Counted from the first letter of the stretch, positions 1 to 6,984 are shown. The stretch: 9,723 bases of DNA from an uncultured Collinsella sp. (GCA_902492825.1 CABUMZ010000074.1:1-9723); one strand, 5' to 3'. A program made the numbers and translations. Notes: generated by a model not told the origin, from the letters alone.

Positions 1-389
1 AGCGCGAGGAAGGCGGAGAGAACGTCCGAGAAGCCAAAGCGGCCGTAGATGCTGCCGCCAACCGTGGCGGTATTGCGCAGCTGCACGCCCACGATGTCGT
101 GGACGGCGAACTCAAAGACATGGTTGACAAGCGCGTTGAGCCCGGCATGACGCTCGAGCTGGCGCAGGGTGCACATGGCACCGATGCGAAACTCGGTCTC
201 GGTCTCCTCGATCTGATCGAGTCCGCAGGCCGAAAGGTCAATCGCCGTCACCACACGACGCGAACCCAGGCGCATCCAGATGCCGCCGCCCACAATCTTG
301 TTGTTGCGGTTCTTCTGCAAGAGCTCATAGGCTTCGGCCGCGTTTCCAACACGGACGTAGGTACCGAACTTGAGCACGTTCTCCCCCAT
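1..389 (-). CDS. Molybdenum hydroxylase FAD-binding subunit (XdhB/CoxM-like), N-terminal part, truncated by window edge
   Basis: An open frame runs from an ATG at 389 to the left edge without a stop, giving 129 residues of a longer protein. It resembles the N-terminal FAD-binding domain of molybdopterin dehydrogenases (xanthine dehydrogenase FAD subunit, CO dehydrogenase medium subunit; PF00941 type). Visible landmarks are the first flavin loop KIVGGGIWMRLG (residues 31-42), DLSACGLDQI (51-60), FRIGAMCTLRQLE (67-79) and the second flavin loop LRNTATVGGSI (104-114), followed by SDVLSAFLA. In this family the subunit passes electrons between the 2Fe-2S subunit and NAD or another acceptor through FAD; usual length is about 260-300 residues, so more than half is missing. 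The ribosome site is marginal: GTGGAG lies very close to the ATG, and a GTG at 377 preceded by GGGGGAG is an alternative start. The Mo-binding and 2Fe-2S partners would lie further left. The substrate cannot be told. Confidence 0.8.
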   Translation of the reverse strand, partial: MGENVLKFGTYVRVGNAAEAYELLQKNRNNKIVGGGIWMRLGSRRVVTAIDLSACGLDQIEETETEFRIGAMCTLRQLERHAGLNALVNHVFEFAVHDIVGVQLRNTATVGGSIYGRFGFSDVLSAFLA

Positions 390-468
390 CTCTCCACTTG
401 TCCAGTACTTTTAAGTGTACCAAACGAGGGGCCGCACACCGTTTTAGGACAAAATCCACCCACCCATC

Positions 469-543
469 CATAACTTGCGGTGATATACGGACTGATTAGC
501 CGTTCTGGAACGCAAAACAGTCCGTATATCACCGCAAGTTATG
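469..543. repeat. Perfect 26-bp inverted repeat with 23-nt spacer (REP/MITE-like palindrome or regulatory hairpin)
   Basis: Positions 469-494 are the exact reverse complement of 518-543. The arms begin CATAACTTGCGG and contain TGATATACGGACTG. The spacer (495-517) itself holds a short palindrome, CGTTC-TG-GAACG, at 501-512. The arms are more AT-rich than the surrounding coding DNA. There is no T-run directly after either arm, so it does not look like a simple intrinsic terminator, and gdhA already has one at 562-592. It lies 80 bases upstream of the molybdenum hydroxylase gene. No obvious target-site duplication flanks it, and I see no second copy in the window. Confidence 0.85.
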
Positions 544-561
544 AGGAGTCCTCCGGAATAG

Positions 562-592
562 AAAAGGCTCCCAGCCAGATAGCTGGGAGCCT
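562..592 (-). terminator. Rho-independent terminator of gdhA
   Basis: On the minus strand a GC-rich stem (AGGCTCCCAGC pairing with GCTGGGAGCCT, arms 582-592 and 565-575, 6-nt loop) is followed by TTTTCTATT. It starts 27 bases after the gdhA stop codon. Stem length, short loop and T-run are classic for intrinsic termination. Confidence 0.92.
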
Positions 593-618
593 CATCACAT
601 GCTATGTCGAGCGAAGAT

Positions 619-1974
619 TTAGCAGACGCCCTGGGCGAGCATAGCGTCGGCGACCTTCAGGAAGCCGGCGATGTTGGCACCCATGACAAAGTTGCCCTCC
701 TGGCCGTACTCCTTGGCGGTGTCGTCCACGTTGTGGAACATGCCGCGCATGAGCTGCTCGAGCTTGCCGTCGACCTCCTCGAAGGTCCAGGACAGGTGCT
801 CAGCATTCTGGCTCATCTCCAGGCCGGACACAAGCACGCCGCCGGCGTTGGCAGCCTTACCGGGCATAAAGGCGACGCCGTTCTCCTGGAAGTAGGTCGT
901 AGCCTCGATGGTCGTGGGCATGTTCGCGCCCTCGCCGACCACCTTGCAGCCGTTGGCGACGAGCGCCTGGGCGTCCTCGAGCAGCAGCGTGTTCTCGCGA
1001 GCGCAGGGCAGCGCGATGTCGCAGGGCAGCTGCCACACGCCGCGGCCGTCGCCCTCGTGCCACACGGCGTTGGGCTTCTCGTCGACGTACATGGCGAGCG
1101 TAACGCCCTTGTCGTGGCCGGAGCGCTTCTTGTTGTAGACATGCTCGAGCACGGTGTAGTCGATGCCATCGGGATCCTCGACCCAGCCGTGGGTGTCGGA
1201 GCAGGCCAGTACCTTGCCGCCGAGCTGGGCGACCTTCTGGACCGCGTAGATAGCGACGTTACCGGAACCGTGAACGACGACGTTCTTGCCCTCGAAGGAG
1301 TCGCCGCGGCTCTTAAGGTACTCGTCCACAAAGTAGGCCAGGCCGTAACCGGTGGCCTCGGTACGGGCGAGCGAGCCGCCAAAGGAGAGGCCCTTGCCGG
1401 TGAGGACGCCGGTCCACTCGTTGGTCAGGCGCTTGTACTGACCGAACAGGTAGGCAACCTCGCGGCCGCCAACGCCCAGGTCGCCGGCAGGAACGTCGGT
1501 GTTGGGGCCGATGTGGCGGTAGAGCTCGGTCATGAAGGACTGGCAGAAGTGCATGATCTCGTTGTTGGACTTGCCCTTGGGGTCAAAGTCGGAGCCGCCC
1601 TTGCCGCCGCCCATGGGAAGGGTGGTCAGGCTGTTCTTGAGGATCTGCTCCAGGCCCAGGAACTTGAGCATACCCAGGGTGACCGTCGGGTTAAAGCGCA
1701 GACCGCCCTTGTAGGGTCCAATGGCAGAGTTGAACTCGACGCGATAGCCGCGGTTGACCTGAACCTTGCCCTGGTCGTCGACCCAGGGAACACGGAACAT
1801 GACGATGCGCTCGGGCTCGACGAGGCGCTCCAGCAGGGCGGCCTCCTCGTACTCGGGGTGGGCGTCGAGCGCCGGCTGGATGGTGCCGAGGATCTCGGTC
1901 GCGGCCTGGATGAACTCAGGCTGCTCGGGATAGCGGGCCTTGAGCTCGTCGAGAACTTTCTGCGTGTAGCTCAT
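619..1974 (-). CDS. gdhA: NADP-type glutamate dehydrogenase
   Basis: The 451-residue protein matches the hexameric bacterial glutamate dehydrogenase family (about 447-450 residues) over its full length. It catalyses reversible reductive amination of 2-oxoglutarate with ammonium to glutamate in the cytoplasm, the usual low-affinity ammonium assimilation route. Visible motifs are the substrate-binding segment FNSAIGPYKGGLRF (81-94, K89), LEQILKNSLT (108-117, K113), the catalytic PMGGGKGGSDFDPKGK (120-135, K125), NTDVPAGDLGVGGRE (158-172, D165) and the dinucleotide loop VVVHGSGNVA (232-241). Similarity to the E. coli-type enzyme favours NADP(H), but cofactor preference is inferred. The ATG at 1974 follows GGAGG at 1983-1979. 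The gene is monocistronic: it has a 257-base upstream gap and a strong terminator downstream. No frameshift or missing catalytic residue is seen. Confidence 0.97.
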   Translation of the reverse strand: MSYTQKVLDELKARYPEQPEFIQAATEILGTIQPALDAHPEYEEAALLERLVEPERIVMFRVPWVDDQGKVQVNRGYRVEFNSAIGPYKGGLRFNPTVTLGMLKFLGLEQILKNSLTTLPMGGGKGGSDFDPKGKSNNEIMHFCQSFMTELYRHIGPNTDVPAGDLGVGGREVAYLFGQYKRLTNEWTGVLTGKGLSFGGSLARTEATGYGLAYFVDEYLKSRGDSFEGKNVVVHGSGNVAIYAVQKVAQLGGKVLACSDTHGWVEDPDGIDYTVLEHVYNKKRSGHDKGVTLAMYVDEKPNAVWHEGDGRGVWQLPCDIALPCARENTLLLEDAQALVANGCKVVGEGANMPTTIEATTYFQENGVAFMPGKAANAGGVLVSGLEMSQNAEHLSWTFEEVDGKLEQLMRGMFHNVDDTAKEYGQEGNFVMGANIAGFLKVADAMLAQGVC

Positions 1975-2040
1975 GCTTCCTCCAATTGATGGAAAAGAAA
2001 AGTGTCGTTCGAGGCGCCCTATGCGCCGCGAGCTTTATCG

Positions 2041-2070
2041 AGTATGGATAATATCGCACTGTTGCGGCAA
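2041..2070 (-). promoter_or_regulatory. Possible gdhA promoter (weak match)
   Basis: On the minus strand TTGCCG (2070-2065) and CATACT (2046-2041) are 18 bases apart and would give a leader of about 60 bases before the gdhA ATG. The match to the sigma-70 consensus is only partial. A TATTAT nearby (2054-2049) could be an alternative -10. The rest of the 1975-2231 gap, apart from the hairpin at 2188-2224, shows nothing I can name. Confidence 0.25.
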
Positions 2071-2187
2071 AGTTTCGCATAAGCCGACGAGCGGATGTTT
2101 CGTTTTGATTACGATGCAGGTAGAAGCGTTTTTGAGCGCCCGACGCACAAAACCCGTGTTTCAAACCTGTTTCGTCCACATGTTCCA

Positions 2188-2224
2188 AACCACCACATTG
2201 GGGACAGGCACCTTTGTGGTGATG
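2188..2224. repeat. REP-like hairpin containing GGGGACAGGCACC
   Basis: CACCACA (2191-2197) pairs with TGTGGTG (2215-2221); the arms can be lengthened by AAC/GTT across a 2-base bulge. The 17-base loop contains GGGGACAGGCACC. It starts just 7 bases past the DUF3343 stop codon, so it may also act as the 3' end hairpin of the mobA operon, although the T-content after it on the minus strand (GGTTTGG) is poor for an intrinsic terminator. From memory, GGGGACAGGCACC-type palindromes recur in intergenic regions of several bacteria. That recollection is not checked. Confidence 0.5.
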
Positions 2225-2231
2225 TTGGCGG

Positions 2232-2627
2232 TTAGAGGACGAGCTGATGGTAGTCGGCGGGGGTTATGCGGCCTTCGGTGGCAGCGCGGAAGGCGGCGAG
2301 TGCATCGCCCGAGAACGGCATGGCCCAGCACAGCCCGCAGCCGGCGGTGATGGAGCCGGGCAGCGGCATGATGCGCCCGGGCACACCGGCGGCAAGGCAC
2401 AGCTGCTCGCATTCCATCACATCGAAGGTGCTATCGAACGAAACGATGATCTTGCGTTCATGGTCGAGAGCATCACCGGACGGGCCTTCGCGGTGTGCAT
2501 CGCGATACGCCGCGGCGGCCGCTTCCTCTTCCGCAGTATGTCCACAGCCACTGCAACCGCAGGTACAGGGTTCGGACCCGTCGCAAGTGCAAGGTTCTCC
2601 CGTGTCGGGACAAATATCGTGAGACAT
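2232..2627 (-). CDS. DUF3343 (putative Se/S carrier-like) protein with Cys-rich N-terminal extension
   Basis: The protein has 131 residues. The C-terminal part (about 58-131) looks like the DUF3343 family, whose Pfam name is putative Se/S carrier-like: KIIVSFDSTFDVMECEQL, then PGRIMPLPGSITAGCGLCWAMP (split here as IMPLPGSI and AGCGLCWAMP, C97 and C100), then ITPADYHQLVL. In the family, the Cys of the AGCG motif is the candidate selenium/sulfur-carrying residue; this is not biochemically settled. The first 30 residues hold seven Cys (6, 13, 15, 21, 23, 25, 28) in CPDTGEPCTCDG and CTCGCSGCGH, followed by an acidic and Ala-rich linker. The ATG at 2627 has GGAG at a 5-base spacing and lies 15 bases after the mobA stop, so the two genes are co-transcribed. 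Its place behind selA-selB-selC and mobA supports a role in selenium or molybdenum-enzyme maturation, by association only. There are no membrane segments. Confidence 0.8.
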   Translation of the reverse strand: MSHDICPDTGEPCTCDGSEPCTCGCSGCGHTAEEEAAAAAYRDAHREGPSGDALDHERKIIVSFDSTFDVMECEQLCLAAGVPGRIMPLPGSITAGCGLCWAMPFSGDALAAFRAATEGRITPADYHQLVL

Positions 2628-2642
2628 GGCAACTCCAATCGT

Positions 2643-3275
2643 CTAGGCGAGCAACTCGGCCGCCGCAAACTCCTCGGGCGTATTGACGTTCTCGAAGCAG
2701 AGCGTCGAGCCTGCGACCTTAACGATCTGCGGCTCATCCATATAACCAGCCTGAACGCGATTAATCAGGCAGCGAATGCGCTGACGGTCGCAGGCGAGCA
2801 GCTCTTGGGCGACCGGCGCACACGCGTCACGGCGCCAGACGGCGCAAAGCGGCTCAATTCCCCGCTCCTCGCGCGGCACGCACACGTCGAGCGCCTCGGC
2901 CTCAACACAGCCAGCAAGGGCACCGATTAGCTCCGAAGAGACAAACGGCATATCACAGGCGACGATAGCAACGAGAGGCAGCCGGGCCGCAGTCAGCGAA
3001 CTCGCGATGCCGCGCATGGCGCCCGCCGGCCCCTCAAGGTCCGACACTATTCGCGGCACCAGGCCGCCAAACGCGCGCTCCTCAAGGTAGGCAAGCTCGC
3101 TGGGACGCGAAGTCGTCACGACCAACTCGCCGGCAACTGGCGCCAGCCGACCCAGCACGCGTTCGATGAGCGGCTCACCGCAAAACGCCATGCGAGCCTT
3201 ATCGCAGCCCATGCGCGAGGACAGCCCACCCGCTTGGACGACACAAGAAAGATCGGCACGTCTTACGGTAGTCAT
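2643..3275 (-). CDS. mobA: Molybdenum cofactor guanylyltransferase
   Basis: The 210-residue protein belongs to the MobA nucleotidyltransferase family, which transfers GMP from GTP to molybdopterin to form the guanine dinucleotide cofactor of DMSO-reductase-family enzymes such as formate dehydrogenase. Motifs with the chosen start are the nucleotide loop QAGGLSSRMGCDKARMAF (14-31, K26), the Mg-site segment IVACDMPF (104-111, D108), EPLCAVWRR (141-149) and FENVNTPEEF (194-203). Length is typical (about 190-215). An in-frame ATG exists at 3293, but GGAGGTG (3291-3285) overlaps it and sits 9 bases ahead of the ATG at 3275, so the later start is preferred. The gene follows the tRNA-Sec terminator and is 15 bases upstream of the DUF3343 gene. 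It may have its own promoter in the 88-base gap after that terminator or depend on readthrough; I see no clear promoter. Confidence 0.92.
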   Translation of the reverse strand: MTTVRRADLSCVVQAGGLSSRMGCDKARMAFCGEPLIERVLGRLAPVAGELVVTTSRPSELAYLEERAFGGLVPRIVSDLEGPAGAMRGIASSLTAARLPLVAIVACDMPFVSSELIGALAGCVEAEALDVCVPREERGIEPLCAVWRRDACAPVAQELLACDRQRIRCLINRVQAGYMDEPQIVKVAGSTLCFENVNTPEEFAAAELLA

Positions 3276-3284
3276 ACGGCAAAA

Positions 3285-3291
3285 CACCTCC
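3285..3291 (-). promoter_or_regulatory. Ribosome binding site that sets the mobA start
   Basis: GGAGGTG on the minus strand lies 9 bases before the ATG at 3275. It overlaps the upstream in-frame ATG at 3293-3291, which has no comparable site, so the six extra N-terminal residues (MEVFCR) are probably not translated. Confidence 0.75.
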
Positions 3292-3363
3292 ATCGGCGCG
3301 TTCTAAACCCAGCGCACGGGGCAAATACCGTAGGCGACAAGGCGGACGACACGGCGGACCCGC

Positions 3364-3420
3364 ACAAAAACAAAACAGCGCCCTTGCGGCACGCAGCAAG
3401 ACCGCGAGCACAAAAGCGCT
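3364..3420 (-). terminator. Probable terminator after tRNA-Sec
   Basis: On the minus strand, directly after the tRNA 3' end, AGCGC (3420-3416) pairs with GCGCT (3381-3377), enclosing an inner stem CTTGC/GCAAG (3400-3396 with 3387-3383). The T-rich tract TGTTTTGTTTTTG follows (3376-3364). It would end the selA-selB-selC transcript. The stem is interrupted, so some readthrough into mobA is possible. Confidence 0.65.
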
Positions 3421-3429
3421 GGTAGCGTA

Positions 3430-3526
3430 TGGCGGGAACGTATGTGAATCGAACACATCCAAGACGTTTTGCACGCCTCGCAACGGTTTTGAGGACCGCG
3501 GAGCCCACCGGAGCCCATCCGTTCCC
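3430..3526 (-). tRNA. selC: Selenocysteine tRNA, anticodon UCA
   Basis: The 97-nt minus-strand RNA folds as a tRNA-Sec. It has 5' acceptor GGGAACGG against ACGTTCCC, discriminator G and an encoded CCA. The D arm has a 6-bp stem (GGGCTC/GGGCTC with two G-U pairs) and a 4-nt CGGT loop like the E. coli tRNA. The anticodon stem GCGGT/ACCGT carries the loop CCTCAAA with TCA in the middle. The variable arm is long (AGGCGT, loop GCAAA, ACGTCT), and the T arm is ATGTG-TTCGATT-CACAT. The anticodon, long variable arm and short-looped 6-bp D stem together are diagnostic. The eighth acceptor position is G opposite A, not a Watson-Crick pair. The gene starts 36 bases after the selB stop and is probably processed from the selAB transcript. 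Confidence 0.95.
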
Positions 3527-3562
3527 AAGTGCGGCGGTATTTTACCAAACCGAGCAGCCAAT

Positions 3563-5530
3563 CTAGCGCAGGGACCTCAGGCCGCCGGCATCCTTGTCGA
3601 GCACCGTAAAGCGCACGGCATCCAGGTGCTCCAAGATACTGATGGCACGTTTACGCGACACGCCCAGGGCCTCGCGCAGCACGCTCGTGGTGGCAGCGCC
3701 GCCGGCTGCCTCAACGGCGGCGGCGACGAGCTCACGCGCATGGGCCTCGGCGGCAGCGGACAGGGCAACGTCGTGCTCGACCTTAACGATCGCGCGTTTA
3801 AGCGAAAGCTCGCGCAGGGCACGCGTCATGGTGTCGCGGCCGAGCTGCAGCTGTTCGCCCACCTCGGGCAACGTCGGTGCATCCAGGCCGGCTTCGTCCA
3901 GCAAGGCAACGATACGTTCGCAGGCCTCGCGCACCACACGCGCCGCGGCGGCAGCGGAGTGCGGGTCGAACACCTCGGCGCCCTCGGCGGCGCACACGCC
4001 ACGCGAGCAGCCCTCGGCAATCAGAGACGCGGCAACGCCTTCATCAGCGGCAGGCCACGCAGCATGGGCAACGGCGCCGGGCGTAAAGCCCGTCTCCTTG
4101 GGAGCCGCCGCGTGCATGGCTGACAGGGTCGCCGCCAGTGCATCCATCGCGGCGTCGAGCACCACGGCGTCCGCCAAGAGGCCCGCATCGCCCGCGGCAA
4201 GCTTGCGAACGGAGCCCTGCGCCACCAATCCGCGCAGTGCGGCATCGGCCTCGCCAACACGAAGATCCAAAGCCTCGGCAACATCAACCGTCGTAACCGG
4301 CAGCGTCTGCAGCGCCAGCCAAGCGCCCACACCGCCCGCGATATCGCCGGCCTCAAGCGCCACATACAGCGCACGCTCTCCTTCGGCAAGCTCGCGCGAA
4401 CGACGGCAGCGCGAAAGCAGCACGCGCCCGCCGCCGATGAGCATAACGGGCGAATACGACAGCACCACGGCATGGTCTCCGGCACACAGCGGCAGCGGCT
4501 CCTCCAGGCGCACCTGCACGGTACGGGTCTCGCCCACCGCCATGGGGGCCTCGCCCTCCAAAAGCATGATGCGGCCGACGACCTCGGCCGTGCCGGCCAT
4601 CACATGCACACGCGCGCCCGACTCGAGCACGCGCGGCTTGGTGCCCTCGCGGCCCAGGTAGGTGAACGTCATCATAAAGCGCAACGTCTGGCCAAAGCGG
4701 TCCGCCACGCCCAGCATCTCGCCACGGTCAAGCGCCGCGACACCGTCACCAACTAGGTTGAGCGCCACACGCTGACCAGGCAGCGCGCGCGGCGTATCGC
4801 CATGCACCTGAATCCCGCGCACGCGACAGACCGTACGCGACGGCAAAGCCATCAGCTCGTCGCCCACCGCAACCGGCGCATCGTGCAGCGTTCCCGTCAC
4901 GACGGTGCCTACGCCCTTGATCGTAAAGCAGCGGTCAATCGGCAGGCGCGGCGCGGCATCGGTGCGCTCGGCACGGTCGCGGCAGGCATCCCAGCAGGGA
5001 CTTACCTGCTCGTCGAGCACCGCAAGCAGCCTGTCGAGCCCCTCGCCCGTCTTAGACGACACGGGGACAATCGGCGCGCCCGCAAACACGGTACCCGACA
5101 AAAAGTCATCGACATCGAGCTCGGCAAGCTCGGTCATCTCGGCATCGGCAAGGTCGCACATCGTCAGCGCCACCACCATATGCGTGACGCCCAGCATCTC
5201 CAGCACGTGCACGTGCTCGCGGGTCTGCGGCATCACGCCCTCGACGGCCGAAACCACCAGCACGGCAACGTCGATGCCCGTCGCACCCTGCACCATGGCG
5301 CGCAGGTAATGCGCGTGGCCCGGCACGTCGACCAGGCCGATGATCTTGCCACTCGGCAGCGCCAGCTCGCCAAAGCCAAGCTCCACCGTCATGCCGCGAC
5401 GACGCTCGACCTCAAGGCGATCGGGATTCTTGCCGGTCAGTGCCTCGATCAGTGCCGACTTGCCGTGGTCGACGTGGCCCGCCGTGCCAACGATAACGGG
5501 ACACTCCACCAACGCCTGAACCTCACTCAT
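3563..5530 (-). CDS. selB: Selenocysteine-specific elongation factor SelB
   Basis: The 655-residue GTPase delivers Sec-tRNA-Sec to the ribosome at UGA codons marked by a SECIS hairpin (E. coli SelB has 614 residues). The G domain is N-terminal: G1 AGHVDHGKS (17-25), G2 region RRGMTVELGFG (44-54, T48), G3 DVPGH (68-72), and G4 LTMCD (122-126), where the usual lysine of [NT]KxD is Met124. PIDRCFTIKGVGTVVTG (197-213) opens the EF-Tu-like domain 2, and AGQR-type and GDWL-type segments follow. The C-terminal third is winged-helix domains for mRNA binding, ending in a SelB-typical segment, REALGVSRKRAISILEHLD and RFTVLDKDAGGLRSL. The start ATG (5530) overlaps the selA stop as ATGA, and AAGAAGG lies about 10 bases upstream, indicating translational coupling. 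Stop is TAG. Apart from G4 nothing looks degraded. Confidence 0.96.
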   Translation of the reverse strand: MSEVQALVECPVIVGTAGHVDHGKSALIEALTGKNPDRLEVERRRGMTVELGFGELALPSGKIIGLVDVPGHAHYLRAMVQGATGIDVAVLVVSAVEGVMPQTREHVHVLEMLGVTHMVVALTMCDLADAEMTELAELDVDDFLSGTVFAGAPIVPVSSKTGEGLDRLLAVLDEQVSPCWDACRDRAERTDAAPRLPIDRCFTIKGVGTVVTGTLHDAPVAVGDELMALPSRTVCRVRGIQVHGDTPRALPGQRVALNLVGDGVAALDRGEMLGVADRFGQTLRFMMTFTYLGREGTKPRVLESGARVHVMAGTAEVVGRIMLLEGEAPMAVGETRTVQVRLEEPLPLCAGDHAVVLSYSPVMLIGGGRVLLSRCRRSRELAEGERALYVALEAGDIAGGVGAWLALQTLPVTTVDVAEALDLRVGEADAALRGLVAQGSVRKLAAGDAGLLADAVVLDAAMDALAATLSAMHAAAPKETGFTPGAVAHAAWPAADEGVAASLIAEGCSRGVCAAEGAEVFDPHSAAAAARVVREACERIVALLDEAGLDAPTLPEVGEQLQLGRDTMTRALRELSLKRAIVKVEHDVALSAAAEAHARELVAAAVEAAGGAATTSVLREALGVSRKRAISILEHLDAVRFTVLDKDAGGLRSLR

Positions 5531-6984
5531 CGAGCAATCGCCTTCTTAACGCACGCGACGAGCGTCGTTGCCGCCGTCTCGATATCGCGGTCACCCACGA
5601 GCGTGCGCACGTCAAACAAAATGCGATCGTGCGAGGTTCGCGTGACGACCGGCGTGTCAAAGTCCTGAACAAGCGAGCGCTTGAGCGCATCGACCGTCAG
5701 GCGTGCGTCAACAAGGCGCACGGCAACGCACATGGTGGGCAGCTCCACGGTAGGCAGCGAGCCGCCACCAGGGGTCGACGATTCCTCGACGATCTCCACC
5801 TGAACGGCACACGGGTAGCCAGCCTTATCGAGCCCGGCGACCATACGATCGCGCAGCTTGCGGGCACGTCGCTCCAAATGGGCCTGCGGCAGCGTAAGCA
5901 TGCTGAGCACCGGAATATCGCGATGGGCAACATCGGCGCCGTCCATGTAGATACGCAGCGTGGCCTCGAGCGCCGTCAGCGCGAGCTTGCCCGGGCGCAG
6001 GGCGCGCATAAGCGGATGTGACCCACAGGCCTGGACCAGATTGCGACGGCCCATGATAATGCCCGCTTGTGCGGCACCGAGCAGTTTATCGCCCGAGCAC
6101 GACACGATATCGAGCCCTGCCAAAACCGAAGCCGGCGTGGTTTCTTCGCCGCCGCGCACCAAGATGTCGTCGGGCAACAGCGCGCCCGACCCCTGGTCCT
6201 CGTAGAACAGCAGGCCATGCTTGTGGGCCAGAGCGGCAAGCTCCCGAGAGCCCACCTCCTCGTGAAAGCCCTCGATGCGATAGTTGGAAGGATGGACCTT
6301 GAGGATCATCGCCGTATCGGGCGTGATGGCGCGCTCATAGTCGTCCAAATGCGTGCGGTTGGTGGCGCCGACCTCGACGAGTTTGGCGCCCGAAGCCGCC
6401 ATGACATCGGGGATGCGGAAGCTGCCGCCGATCTCGACAAGCTCGCCGCGGCTGACGATAACCTCCTTGTCTGTGGCATGGGTCGCCAGCACCAGCAGTA
6501 CCGCGGCGGCGTTGTTGTTGACCACGAGCGCGTCCTCGGCACCGGTGAGCGAGCGGATCAGCTGCGCGGCGTGCTCCTTGCGCGACCCGCGCGAACAAGT
6601 GTCCACACTGTACTCGAGCGTGCTGTACCCGCGCGCAACCTCGGCCACGGCCTTGGCGACCGACTCCGCGAGCGGGGCGCGGCCCAAGTTGGTATGGATG
6701 ACCACACCCGTGGCATTAACTGCTGGGCGCAGGCTCGGCAGCGCAGAGCGATGCGCACGCCACTCGATCGCCGAGGCCAGGTCGCGCTTGGAACGCGGGG
6801 CGGCACCGGCACGAATCGCAGCGCGCTCCTCGTCGAGCTCGGCCGTCACGGCAGCATGGACCACCGCGTCGCAGGTCTCCCCCGCCGCCTTCACCACCGG
6901 CCACTCGGCAAGCAGCTCGTTGACGGAAGGAATAGCGCGAAGGCGGGCGCGTACCTCATCGGACATGTTCTGGCTATCGCTCAT
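5527..6984 (-). CDS. selA: L-seryl-tRNA(Sec) selenium transferase
   Basis: The 485-residue PLP enzyme replaces the seryl hydroxyl on Ser-tRNA-Sec with selenium from selenophosphate. Motifs include the N-terminal IPSVNELLAEWP (18-29), NATGVVIHTNLGRAPL (90-105), EYSVDTCSRGSR (124-135), the NNNAAAVLL segment (156-164), SRGELVEIGGSFRIPDVM (178-195), YEDQGSGAL (261-269) and the PLP-lysine motif SCSGDKLLGAAQAGII (295-310, K300). Length fits bacterial SelA (about 460-470). The ATG at 6984 has AAAGG at 6-base spacing; the in-frame ATG seven codons later has no ribosome site. The gene starts 52 bases after the molybdoenzyme stop with no terminator between, so readthrough from that gene is expected. 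The stop is TGA, the only TGA among the seven stops seen in the window, and it is fused to the selB start. Confidence 0.97.
   Translation of the reverse strand: MSDSQNMSDEVRARLRAIPSVNELLAEWPVVKAAGETCDAVVHAAVTAELDEERAAIRAGAAPRSKRDLASAIEWRAHRSALPSLRPAVNATGVVIHTNLGRAPLAESVAKAVAEVARGYSTLEYSVDTCSRGSRKEHAAQLIRSLTGAEDALVVNNNAAAVLLVLATHATDKEVIVSRGELVEIGGSFRIPDVMAASGAKLVEVGATNRTHLDDYERAITPDTAMILKVHPSNYRIEGFHEEVGSRELAALAHKHGLLFYEDQGSGALLPDDILVRGGEETTPASVLAGLDIVSCSGDKLLGAAQAGIIMGRRNLVQACGSHPLMRALRPGKLALTALEATLRIYMDGADVAHRDIPVLSMLTLPQAHLERRARKLRDRMVAGLDKAGYPCAVQVEIVEESSTPGGGSLPTVELPTMCVAVRLVDARLTVDALKRSLVQDFDTPVVTRTSHDRILFDVRTLVGDRDIETAATTLVACVKKAIAR

Noticed and set aside
248..532. A 94-codon minus-strand open frame over the inverted repeat and the hydroxylase gene start
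   Set aside because: It is out of frame with the FAD-subunit gene, which has clear family motifs, and it begins inside the palindrome.
604..1989. A 461-codon plus-strand open frame over gdhA
   Set aside because: It mirrors gdhA almost end to end, shows Val/Leu/Gly/His-rich antisense composition and no family motif.
5480..5530. Possible SECIS-driven readthrough of the selA TGA stop
   Set aside because: The TGA is part of the ATGA overlap with selB, SelA is full length without extension, and the continued frame would soon meet another TGA.
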